DNA of 14,034 nt from an uncultured Lachnospiraceae bacterium (GTDB lineage Bacteria > Bacillota > Clostridia > Lachnospirales > Lachnospiraceae). The notes under the pieces are model-generated. The model did no database searches, was not told the origin of the DNA, and saw only the letters and a program-made list of their open reading frames with translations. Within the stretch, counting starts at the first letter, position 1; each line of letters opens with the position of its first letter. Below, one piece after another: positions 6,460-13,326 of the stretch. Made by a program: the position numbers and the translations under genes. The stretch spans positions 1 through 14,034 of the forward strand of contig CAKRPS010000052.1 of assembly GCA_934385475.1 (NCBI GenBank), read 5' to 3'.

Positions 6460-7006
6460 TTGAGCAGAATTATTTTTCAGAAAGAATATATGATATTGTT
6501 TCCTTCATTTGTAAGGGCACAGGTGCATAAACATCCATTTATGCACCTTTTTGTCGGTTCAAAAACGTGTCAGATCGTAGTGAACGATGAGAAGGTACAG
6601 GGCAACAGGATTCTGCTGGATTCCAATGTAAAGCATATGGTTGAGCCGGCACCTTACTGTCATATGGAAGGACAGATGGTGGAAATGCCGGAAAATATGG
6701 CAGAGCTCCTGGAGGAAGAGGTCATCGCAGGCGTTGAAAAGCTGCTTGCGTCCATGGGTGTGACAGAGCAGCCATCCGAGGGGAGAGATGAAAGAGTCCG
6801 TCAGGTGATCGAGAAACTGACATCAGGAGAGTGGCTGGCCTGCAGTGTAAAGGAACTTGCGCAGGCTGGAGCGTGCTTACCGTTACGTAAATGCGGGCGG
6901 AAAGATTACGCAGGCTGCCCAGGAGGCGGGATTTTCAGGGTCAGCGCATCTTGCCTACAGCTGCAAAAAATTTACAGGGATGTCCATCAGTGATGTGACA
7001 AACTGA
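6460..7006 (+). pseudogene. AraC-family regulator with internal deletion and frameshift
   Basis: A TTG start at 6460, with AGGGAG 6-10 bases upstream, opens a frame encoding a cupin-like AraC ligand domain (HKHPFMHLFVGSK region) and a linker up to SVKELAQ, the beginning of the first helix-turn-helix. From about 6865 the coding potential moves to another frame: starting at CTG 6866 it reads LERAYRYVNAGGKITQAAQE, then GFSGSAHLAYSCKKFTGMSI and ends at TGA 7004-7006. That is the second helix-turn-helix of an AraC protein. About 25-30 codons between the two, holding the first recognition helix, are missing, and the deletion is not a multiple of three. The native frame would instead run on to a meaningless tail ending at 6993. 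The gene is dead as a DNA-binding protein. It lies 58 bases after the permease and was probably a regulator of that operon. Confidence 0.85.
6521..6552 (+). terminator. terminator-like hairpin inside the AraC relic
   Basis: AGGTGCATAAA (6521-6531) and TTTATGCACCT (6538-6548) form a perfect 11-bp stem with a 6-base loop, followed directly by a run of T (6548-6552). It lies in the coding part for the AraC ligand domain. It could stop transcripts leaving the permease gene. Confidence 0.6.
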
Positions 7007-7026
7007 TAAAAAAGCTTTCTGGGTGC

Positions 7027-7055
7027 TTGACAAGAAAGTTAGAAAGGACTAACTT
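7027..7055 (+). promoter_or_regulatory. -35 element overlapping a TetR-type operator dyad
   Basis: TTGACA at 7027-7032 is followed by a perfect dyad AAGTTAG-N6-CTAACTT (7036-7055). This is how autoregulated TetR promoters of Firmicutes are built. No convincing -10 follows at 17 bp (TAACTT at 7050-7055 is poor), so the deletion that removed the tetR start may also have taken the -10. Confidence 0.6.
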
Positions 7056-7057
7056 AA

Positions 7058-7474
7058 ATAACACACACCTCTATTTCCAAAATTACAGAGGCAGCGGGGA
7101 TTGCTGTGGGGACATTTTACAAGTTCTGGAAGAACAAGGAAGCGTACATGGCAGAGCTGATACGGTATCATGCCCGCAAAGTTATGCCGGAACTGATCGG
7201 TGCGGAGGTAAGAAAGCTGGGACGTGAGGATGCAGCCCGATATCTGCGTGCGATAGTGGATGAGAATGTCAGTATCTATCTCTATATGACATTGGAGGAT
7301 GAGGCAGGTCTGCTGCGGGCAACCGATGAGTTTGTGCCGGATCTGATTGCCAATCTTGTAAAGGTTTTTGTTCTGACGGCGGAATCGAGAGAGGAATTGC
7401 ATGAGTCAGCATACAAGGAGACACTGGAGGTACAGATCAATACGATTCTGAACCTCATCTTCGAGGAGACTTGA
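7058..7474 (+). pseudogene. TetR-family regulator lacking its 5' end
   Basis: The frame opens after a TAA at 7055-7057 and at once reads TSISKITEAAGIAVGTFYKF, which is helix 2 and the recognition helix of a TetR DNA-binding domain, followed by WKNKEAYM and a complete-looking ligand domain to LNLIFEET. The first helix, about 20-25 residues, and the start codon and ribosome binding site are missing. The first possible start in frame is a GTG at 7106 in the middle of the recognition helix. The sequence passes straight from an operator-like dyad into codon 25 or so, which indicates a deletion removing the leader and gene start. A short protein from the GTG could still be made but could not bind DNA normally. 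Confidence 0.8.
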
Positions 7475-7528
7475 GCGTGCGCAGAAATGAAGAGGAAAAA
7501 GCGTACGCAGAAATAAGGAGAGGAAAAG
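7475..7528 (+). repeat. imperfect tandem duplication carrying the ribosome binding site
   Basis: Bases 7475-7500 and 7501-7528 are two near-identical copies (GCGTRCGCAGAAAT followed by an AAGAGGAAAA-type purine run). The second copy supplies the AAGGAGAGG ribosome binding site of the hydrolase gene, while the first copy contains a weaker version. Confidence 0.7.
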
Positions 7529-8443
7529 ATGAAAAAGATAAAAGAGACGGACAAGGGGTTTTACGGCTGCTACTGGCCGGTTGATGGAGCGAAGGCTGCA
7601 TGGATCACTATGCTCGGAGATGACTGCGAGGATCACATGGCGAAAGCGTCCGTAAAGTGGATTCAGAAAAAGTTTGGAATAAGCGTGTTGACACTGAGCC
7701 CGGCGCACAAGAATTACAGTCATCACAATCTGCCGGTGGAGAGAATTGGTGCGGCGATTCAATATTTGAAGGAACATGGAATTGAAAAGATTGGAATTGT
7801 GGGTGGTTCTACGACCGGGATGTTTGCCCTGATCGCGGCGTCCTATTATCCGGAGATCACGCTGACGGTTGCCATGACGCCGTGCGATTTTGTGATGGAA
7901 GGCTTTTATCAGGGTAAAAGAGACGGACAATCGGAGTGGCCGGGTGAGGGAGAATCCACGGCATCCTGGCAGGGAAAGCCGCTGCCGTACCTTCCCTATG
8001 CCTACAGACATCCGGAATATGGCATGAAAATGAAAGCGGATGCCAAGGCGAACGGAGATATGATCTCTTCCGTGAATATTTTTATCGATTCCGAGAAGGC
8101 GCATCCAATACAGGAAGAGGAATTTATCAAGATCGAGAGGATCAAGGGAAAAGTTCTGCTGATCGGTTCTGAAGATGATGCACTTTGGGAGGCGGCAAAG
8201 TATATCCGCAGAATGGAAAAGCGGCTTGAAACCCATGAACATGAATGTGAAGTGGAAAGCTATATTTATGAGCATGCAACGCATTTTGTATTCCCGGAGG
8301 GAATGGTAAAGACCATTATCCCGGTATTTGGAGATCTGATGAGCAGAGTGTTCAAGGCGGGCAGGGAATATCCGAAGGAGTGTAAGGCAGCAAGAATCGA
8401 TATTGAAAAGCGCGTGACAGATGTCGTGAAGGCGTGGAAATAA
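7529..8443 (+). CDS. alpha/beta hydrolase, acyl-CoA thioesterase/BAAT C-terminal type
   Basis: This 304-residue protein has the alpha/beta-hydrolase layout of bacterial proteins related to the C-terminal domain of bile acid-CoA:amino acid N-acyltransferases and acyl-CoA thioesterases. The nucleophile elbow is VGGSTTG with S94. The likely acid lies in GSEDDALW (D216 or D217) and the likely base is H252 in HATHFVFP, so a full triad is present. There is no signal peptide or membrane segment, so it should act in the cytoplasm. AAGGAGAGG stands 7 bases before the ATG. The 37 bases to the next gene suggest cotranscription with the glycosylase. Substrate cannot be told from sequence; the family name does not prove bile-acid activity. 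Confidence 0.82.
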   Translation: MKKIKETDKGFYGCYWPVDGAKAAWITMLGDDCEDHMAKASVKWIQKKFGISVLTLSPAHKNYSHHNLPVERIGAAIQYLKEHGIEKIGIVGGSTTGMFALIAASYYPEITLTVAMTPCDFVMEGFYQGKRDGQSEWPGEGESTASWQGKPLPYLPYAYRHPEYGMKMKADAKANGDMISSVNIFIDSEKAHPIQEEEFIKIERIKGKVLLIGSEDDALWEAAKYIRRMEKRLETHEHECEVESYIYEHATHFVFPEGMVKTIIPVFGDLMSRVFKAGREYPKECKAARIDIEKRVTDVVKAWK

Positions 8444-8480
8444 AGAAATACATAAAAAAGACGTGCCGGGAGGAAGGCAG

Positions 8481-8981
8481 ATGGAAGAAAAGAAACATGA
8501 GCATATTGTACACCCGTTTCCGCCGTTGTACGATGCAAATTCGGAAATTCTGATATTGGGGAGCCTGCCCTCTGTGAAATCCAGAGAGCAGATGTTCTTT
8601 TACGGTCATCCACAGAATCGTTTCTGGAAGGTGATGAGTGCGGTGCTGGGAGAGGCGCTTCCGACAACGATCGAGCAAAAAAAGCAGATGCTTTTAAAGC
8701 ACCGGATCGCGCTGTGGGATACGATCTACAGCTGTGACATCATCGGCTCCAGCGACAGCAGCATCAAAAATGTGACACCGACAGATCTAAGGCGGATTCT
8801 GGAGAAATCCAGGGTGCAGAGAATCTTTTGCAACGGCGGGACATCCGGACGGTATTTTCAGAAATACCAACAAAAGGTGCTGGGGATGGAGGCGACAGTC
8901 CTGCCGTCCACCAGCCCGGCAAATGCAGCTTTTTCAGTGGAGAAGCTGATCCAGATATGGGGAGAGGCACTTAATCTGTAA
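8481..8981 (+). CDS. DNA-deoxyinosine (hypoxanthine) glycosylase, UDG superfamily family 6
   Basis: The 166 residues match the small hypoxanthine-DNA glycosylase family of the uracil-DNA glycosylase superfamily, which removes deaminated adenine from DNA. Seen are the first motif ILGSLPSVKSREQMFFYGHP (25-44) followed by QNRFWK, a central LWDTIYSCDIIGSSDSSIKN segment, and the C-terminal motif LPSTSPANA (141-149). A GTG at 8463 is in frame, but GGGAGGAAGG at 8468-8477 is well placed for the ATG at 8481, so that start is preferred. The gene ends 11 bases inside the convergent metallophosphoesterase gene, and its terminator lies within that gene. Confidence 0.9.
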   Translation: MEEKKHEHIVHPFPPLYDANSEILILGSLPSVKSREQMFFYGHPQNRFWKVMSAVLGEALPTTIEQKKQMLLKHRIALWDTIYSCDIIGSSDSSIKNVTPTDLRRILEKSRVQRIFCNGGTSGRYFQKYQQKVLGMEATVLPSTSPANAAFSVEKLIQIWGEALNL

Positions 8982-9861
8982 GGAACAGATCACTTATTTT
9001 ACAGGAGGACAGAACCGTTCTTTCGACGAAGAGGGTTCTGTCCCTTTTTACGTTGACAGACCATTTTACTAAGGACAGTTCACCCTGTGCAATCTCAAGA
9101 CAGGTGATACAGCGTGGATGTACACAGCTGCCACTGTTGATGTAGAAGGGGGAAGCAGCGTTCAGGCGGGGACGATGGGTGTGTCCGGTGATCAGGTGGA
9201 TATTGTTTTGTCTGGCAAAGGTGGTAAGGCGTTTTTCTGTGCGATCCTTCCGGAGATAGTTTTTGGCGGCGCTGGTAGGATCAAGGACACCGAAGTGTTC
9301 AAGGGGATGCCAGACGTAACGCACCAGAAACCGGGTGAGAATCCAGAGGGTAGAGTTAAAGAGATCAGCCTGATGTCCGTGGGTGAGATAGAGGTCGTGG
9401 TCATTGTCCTGATCTTTCAGGATAAGGCTTTCGCAGAAACACAGGGAAGGGAAGAGATCCTGCTGACACTGGGTATCACTGCAAAAATAGGAGGCGCACT
9501 TCCGGGTGCTGTAATGGCTCTTTTTCTTTTCCATATCATGATTTCCATAGAGCATGACAAGGCGGTTTTCCTGATAAAACCGTGACAGCAGCCAGAAAAC
9601 ATTGCTGTGGATATCAATGATTTGTTCCATATTCCGGTTTTCCCAGAGTTCATCTCCGTCGCCCAGCTCAATATAGGTAAAACCCTGGGTGTAATAATGG
9701 TGCAGGGAAGTAAAATACAGATTCTGATTTTTCAGAAAATTATCACCCCAGCTCCCGTCGCCGCGGTGGCAGTCACTGATGATCACATAGCGGCTGCCCG
9801 GGGTCAGCGGCAGAGTGGGGGCATTTTGGAAAGCCTTGCGAAGGCGGGAACGGTAACTCAT
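8971..9861 (-). CDS. calcineurin-like metallophosphoesterase
   Basis: This 296-residue protein carries all metal-binding motifs of the calcineurin-like phosphoesterase fold: SDCHRGDG (D30, H32), LGDGDELW (D68/D70), YGNHD (107-109), LTHGH (H161, H163) and TGHTHR (H227, H229). The arrangement is similar to UDP-2,3-diacylglucosamine hydrolase (LpxH)-like proteins, but the substrate is unknown in Firmicutes, which lack lipid A. A start nine codons further upstream at 9888 is open, but AAGGGAG stands 6 bases before the ATG at 9861, and that ATG overlaps the stop of the upstream gene as ATGA, so 9861 is preferred. Two-gene operon with the DUF4474 gene. The 3' end overlaps the glycosylase gene by 11 bases and contains that gene's terminator. 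Confidence 0.9.
   Translation of the reverse strand: MSYRSRLRKAFQNAPTLPLTPGSRYVIISDCHRGDGSWGDNFLKNQNLYFTSLHHYYTQGFTYIELGDGDELWENRNMEQIIDIHSNVFWLLSRFYQENRLVMLYGNHDMEKKKSHYSTRKCASYFCSDTQCQQDLFPSLCFCESLILKDQDNDHDLYLTHGHQADLFNSTLWILTRFLVRYVWHPLEHFGVLDPTSAAKNYLRKDRTEKRLTTFARQNNIHLITGHTHRPRLNAASPFYINSGSCVHPRCITCLEIAQGELSLVKWSVNVKRDRTLFVERTVLSSCKISDLFLTD
9007..9049 (+). terminator. plus-strand terminator embedded in the convergent gene
   Basis: GGACAGAACC (9007-9016) pairs perfectly with GGTTCTGTCC (9034-9043), with a partly pairing 17-base interior, and five T residues follow. It ends the glycosylase transcript 25 bases after its stop codon. On the other strand the same bases encode the RDRTLFVERTVL stretch near the C-terminus of the metallophosphoesterase. 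Confidence 0.8.
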
Positions 9862-10796
9862 GAAGCACTCCCTTGATTCCGGCGGCAATCAGCTTTGGCA
9901 CAATGCCGGTAGGAATGACCGCGATAGCGTCTTGCGCAGAGCAGACGACGGAAAAAGCGGGGGAACAGATAGTACAGATAGACAAGACGATCGAGTGTCA
10001 GGCAGAATACGCCGGTGATAAGTTGATACAGGCGGCAGGCAATTCTGTTGTGAAACTGTGCCAGACCACGCCGGAACCGCATCAGACAGGTATGGGGCAG
10101 GCCGGGATTATTCTCGAAACAGAGCTGTACGGAGGTACCGCAGCACTTGATCGAAGTTTTGGGAAAGCCGGTGGAGAGAAGTCCTTCCAGGAAGCTTCGC
10201 AGCATTTCATAATTGGGGAAGGCGACAGCCGCGTGCAGAGTAAGCTGAGAGGGATTTGCCAAAAGACCCGGAGAAAAGGAGGTAAGCCACCAGGTGCGGT
10301 CTGCCATTTGGGCGTAACAGGAATCTTTGTGGCTCAGCACGAAGGAAAAGGGAAGAATATCCGCGTTGGACACGGCACGAAAACGTGTCCTCAAATATTC
10401 ATCTTTTTTCAGAATCCGGTCGGAATAATACAGACCGATTTCGGCACCGGTATTGATACCGTACTGTCCTTTCCAAAATTCCAGAAGCCAGGTGCGTCCG
10501 GCATAGTCAAAGTAAACGGGAAGACAGTCGAAGACCATATGAAAAGAGACAGCGGCTCGGTCAAACAGTGCGGTGTAGCCAATATTGCGCTGCCAGGCGT
10601 CACACCGGTTGGAAATGACATCCTGGGAAGCATCGTACAGATAACCGAACGGAGCCATGACGGAATTGAGAAGTTCACACTTCTGGGAATGTGTCAGGGA
10701 ACAGACCTTTTGGATACATTTGTGTCTGCGGCAGGCAAAAAGTGTGACACCGCATACGAGGAGAAACAGGACAAAAAGAAAAAAGGATAGATACAT
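9858..10796 (-). CDS. DUF4474 domain protein with N-terminal membrane anchor
   Basis: This 312-residue protein begins with a hydrophobic segment (about 3-22) followed by CRRHK, so it is anchored with most of the protein probably inside the cell. From about residue 48 the sequence follows the DUF4474 family: FGYLYDASQDVISNRCDAWQ, then LLEFWKGQYGINTGAEIGLY and later MADRTWWLTSFSPG. A second hydrophobic stretch lies near 255-285, followed by a very basic C-terminus. The function of DUF4474 is unknown. The stop overlaps the start of the metallophosphoesterase gene by 4 bases, so the two products are likely made together. AGGA lies about 10 bases before the ATG. A long open frame on the opposite strand is a shadow. 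Confidence 0.85.
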   Translation of the reverse strand: MYLSFFLFVLFLLVCGVTLFACRRHKCIQKVCSLTHSQKCELLNSVMAPFGYLYDASQDVISNRCDAWQRNIGYTALFDRAAVSFHMVFDCLPVYFDYAGRTWLLEFWKGQYGINTGAEIGLYYSDRILKKDEYLRTRFRAVSNADILPFSFVLSHKDSCYAQMADRTWWLTSFSPGLLANPSQLTLHAAVAFPNYEMLRSFLEGLLSTGFPKTSIKCCGTSVQLCFENNPGLPHTCLMRFRRGLAQFHNRIACRLYQLITGVFCLTLDRLVYLYYLFPRFFRRLLCARRYRGHSYRHCAKADCRRNQGSAS

Positions 10797-10901
10797 GGTT
10801 GGATAATCCTACAGGGTGATTTATTATTATGATATGAAGGGTGTAGAGGAATGTTATCTGCGCCACAAGAGAATTGTATTTGGAAAGAGCGGTGTACCCA
10901 G

Positions 10902-11993
10902 ATGAGAATATTGCTTGCAGAGGATGAGACGGAAATTGCAAAAGGATTGAAGTATTTACTGGAAAAGAACCGGTTTGCGGTGGACATCGTACAAGATGGC
11001 GTGGAGGCACTGGATTATTTTGAGGAGATTTTCTACGACGTTGTCATTCTCGATATTATGATGCCGCGGATGGATGGACTGGAGGCGGCACATACGACGA
11101 GGTTTTTTGCAGTGCACTGCAAGGACAAGGGGGAGATGATGATTCTCTCCAAGGACTTTATCTCTACGGTGGATGACCAGACAGCGCGGGAATATGCGCA
11201 GGAAATTCTGCAAAAGGGAAAACAGAGAGGATATTATTAGGAGTTCCGCTATCTTGTCAGCAAGGGGGAAGGGGAGGATGTGATCCTGTTTCTCAATGTG
11301 CTGCATCCGCTTCAATCGATGCGGCTTCTGTTAGCTGTCTCCAGTGTGATCGGCGTGGTAAGCTTTCTGGTGGTGCTTGCTCTTGTGATTCTTTTTTCCA
11401 AGCGGGCGATCCGGCCTTATGCCCAGAATATTGCAAGGCAGAAACAGTTTATCACGAATGCAAGCCATGAGTTAAAGACGCCCATCACATCGATTGCCAC
11501 GAGTGTGGATATTCTGGTAATGGAATATGAAGAAAATGAGTGGATTGTCAGTATACAAAAACAGATTCAGAAAATGACAAGGCTTGTCGGTGATCTGGTG
11601 GCGCTTTCCAGACTGGACGAGGATATGCCTTTCCCGGAGCGTGAACAGTTCTCCCTGAGTGAGGCAACATGGGAGATTGCGGAGCCGTTTGCTGCGCTGG
11701 CAGAGGCCAAGAAGAAAGAGTATTCCCCGGAGAATGGGAAAATCAGCCTTCGTGTATTCAAAAAGAAAAATAAGGCAGCCATAGAAGTATTTAATACCTG
11801 TCATCTGGAGAATACCGGGGAGCTGAACCGGATATTCGAGAGATTCTACCGGTTGGAGGAATCACATTCCGCGGCAACCGGAGGGACAGGAATCGGGCTG
11901 TCGATGGCGCAGGCCATTGTGGAGGCACATGGAGGGAAGATCGAAGCGGTAAGCACGGATGGAGAATCCCTCAAAATAGTGGTGGTTTTATAA
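10902..11993 (+). pseudogene. collapsed two-component system: response regulator/histidine kinase fusion relic
   Basis: A single frame of 364 codons contains pieces of two genes. Codons 1-61 are the first half of an OmpR-type receiver (RILLAEDE with D8, phosphate acceptor D51 in LDIMMPRMDG). At about 11085 the sequence jumps in frame into the extracytoplasmic sensor domain of a histidine kinase (TTRFFAVHCKDKGEMM). The rest of the receiver, the DNA-binding domain and the kinase start are gone. TAG at 11238-11240 interrupts the frame, which then continues through a membrane helix (about 11319-11400), the H-box NASHELKTP (His codon 11466-11468) and G-boxes ERFYRLEES and GGTGIGLSMA. Between KKKEY and SPENGKI (about 11721) the N-box is missing. 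An upstream ATG at 10851 is in frame, but receiver homology starts at 10902. Neither regulator nor kinase can work. The pair probably once controlled the VTC cluster downstream. Confidence 0.87.
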
Positions 11994-12023
11994 AAAGTTT
12001 GCCCGGCAGAGCAAACTTTTTTT
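11994..12023 (+). terminator. intrinsic terminator after the histidine kinase relic
   Basis: AAAGTTTGC (11994-12002) pairs with GCAAACTTT (12011-12019) around an 8-base loop and runs into a T tract. It begins at the base after the kinase stop codon. Confidence 0.85.
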
Positions 12024-12031
12024 AGGTACAT

Positions 12032-12052
12032 TTCAGGTTCACACCTTATACT
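12032..12052 (+). promoter_or_regulatory. candidate activator-type promoter of the VTC operon
   Basis: TATACT at 12047-12052 is a good -10, 32 bases before the VTC start codon, but no proper -35 stands at the right distance. Instead TTCA occurs at 12032-12035, 12038-12041 and 12053-12056. A promoter with a poor -35 and short direct repeats fits control by a response regulator; the adjacent system is broken. Confidence 0.3.
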
Positions 12053-12084
12053 TCAAATATCACACAGACAAAGGGGCAACAAAC

Positions 12085-12756
12085 GTGCATTTTCGGCATG
12101 AATGGAAATATGAGATTAACTACATGGATTTTCTGACGTTGCGGATGAGGCTGGCGGCGGTGATGCAGAGGGATTCTCATGCAGTGGATGGGAAATACGA
12201 GATCAGGAGCCTGTATTTTGACACGCCATCCGACCGTGCACTGCGGGAGAAACTGGATGGGGTGAACCAGCGGGAGAAGTTCCGGATACGATTTTATAAT
12301 TACGACACATCTGTCATTTTCCTGGAAAAGAAAAGCAAGTGGAACAATCTTTGCAGTAAGGAGAGCACAGAGCTGACGGAGGAAGAGGTACAGAGACTGC
12401 TTCGCGGAGAGATCATGTGGATGAAGAATACTGATCGTGTGCTGTGCAGAGAACTCTATGACAAGATGGTCGGGCAGGGGCTGCGGCCCAAAACAATCGT
12501 AGATTACACAAGAGAACCGTTTGTGTTTGCACCGGGCAACGTGAGGGTGACCCTTGATTATGCAATCCATACGGGTCTACAGTGTACAGACTTCCTGAAT
12601 CCACAGGCCGTTACCGTTCCGGCCGGAGAGGACAGGATTCTTCTGGAGGTGAAGTGGGATGAGTATCTGCCGGATATCATCCGTGAGGCGGTGAGCCTTG
12701 AAAGCCGCAGGGCGGGGGCATTTTCCAAATATGCGCAGTGCAGGATCTATGGATAA
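12085..12756 (+). CDS. VTC-domain polyphosphate polymerase
   Basis: This 223-residue protein is a stand-alone VTC domain, the tunnel-shaped catalytic module that makes inorganic polyphosphate from ATP in yeast vacuoles and is found alone in many bacteria. The basic and acidic residues that line the tunnel are visible: RHEWKYE (4-10), RSLYFD (41-46), REKFRIR (63-69), EKKSK (81-85), R134-K136, LEVKWDE (188-194) and FSKY (213-216). All strands of the barrel appear present, so this gene looks intact. It starts with GTG, set by AAAGGGG 8 bases upstream; no ATG is available near it. It heads an operon with the DUF4956 and CotH genes. Polymerase activity is inferred from family. Confidence 0.9.
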   Translation: MHFRHEWKYEINYMDFLTLRMRLAAVMQRDSHAVDGKYEIRSLYFDTPSDRALREKLDGVNQREKFRIRFYNYDTSVIFLEKKSKWNNLCSKESTELTEEEVQRLLRGEIMWMKNTDRVLCRELYDKMVGQGLRPKTIVDYTREPFVFAPGNVRVTLDYAIHTGLQCTDFLNPQAVTVPAGEDRILLEVKWDEYLPDIIREAVSLESRRAGAFSKYAQCRIYG

Positions 12757-12801
12757 GAAGACAAAATAGAAATCAGAGAAAGAAAAGGCAGGGTAAAAGC
12801 T

Positions 12802-13314
12802 ATGACATTTAGTGATATTTTTAAATCCAGTTTTCTGGAGAACGTAACAGCGGTAAGTCCATTAGATATGGTGTTGACGATCGTGCTTGCATTTGGCATC
12901 GGCGTATTTATTTTCTATGTATACAAAAAGACCTACAACGGTGTCATGTATTCTTCATCGTTCGGGGTAACCCTGATCGCGTTGACGATGATCACGTCGC
13001 AGGTGATCCTGGCAGTTACCTCCAATGTGGTGCTGTCGCTTGGTATGGTCGGCGCACTGTCCATCGTGAGATTCCGGACGGCGATCAAAGAGCCGCTTGA
13101 CATCGCTTATCTGTTCTGGTCTATTGCGGCAGGTATTATTCTGTCAGCAGGTATGATACCGCTCGCCGTGCTTGGAAGTGGAGTGATCGGTGTGATTCTT
13201 CTTGTGTTTGTAAATCGGAAACCGCACAGGAACCCTTATATTATGGTGTTGTCCTGCGTGGATGGAGTAAACAGTGCGGTTCTTGTAAGCTATAACGGAG
13301 AGTACATGGGATAA
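12802..13314 (+). CDS. DUF4956 membrane protein, C-terminal domain shortened by deletion
   Basis: The protein has three to four membrane helices (about 21-41, 50-77, 93-113 and 114-134) and the highly conserved loop MVGALSIVRFRTAIKEPLDI typical of DUF4956. Family members usually have about 220-230 residues; this one has 170. After NPYIMVLSC (ending at residue 152) the usual cytoplasmic ferredoxin-like domain is missing, and the sequence resumes at VDGVNSAVLVSYNGEYMG, which is the family's normal C-terminus. This points to an in-frame loss of roughly 50-60 codons near 13257. The membrane part is intact, so partial function is possible. It lies 45 bases after the VTC gene and is followed at once by AAGGAGGT for the CotH gene. 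Role unknown; it accompanies VTC and CotH genes in many bacteria. Confidence 0.85.
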   Translation: MTFSDIFKSSFLENVTAVSPLDMVLTIVLAFGIGVFIFYVYKKTYNGVMYSSSFGVTLIALTMITSQVILAVTSNVVLSLGMVGALSIVRFRTAIKEPLDIAYLFWSIAAGIILSAGMIPLAVLGSGVIGVILLVFVNRKPHRNPYIMVLSCVDGVNSAVLVSYNGEYMG

Positions 13315-13326
13315 GGAGGTGTGCTT

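Noticed and set aside
7036..7055. DtxR/IdeR-type metal box
   Set aside because: The half-sites TTAG/CTAA resemble such boxes, but the 6-bp spacer does not fit, and the dyad sits directly before a TetR gene, so a TetR operator is simpler.
7406..8284. 292-codon open frame on the minus strand opposite the hydrolase gene
   Set aside because: No recognisable motif; the plus-strand hydrolase has a full catalytic triad and a strong ribosome binding site.
9873..10790. 305-codon open frame on the plus strand opposite the DUF4474 gene
   Set aside because: The predicted protein shows no domain pattern, and the minus strand carries clear DUF4474 conservation, a ribosome binding site and an ATGA overlap. 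Lack of stops is a side effect of codon use on the other strand.
11238..11240. TAG read through as a sense codon in the kinase relic
   Set aside because: The DUF3021 gene in the same window ends normally at TAG, and the same frame has two damaging deletions, so simple gene decay explains it.
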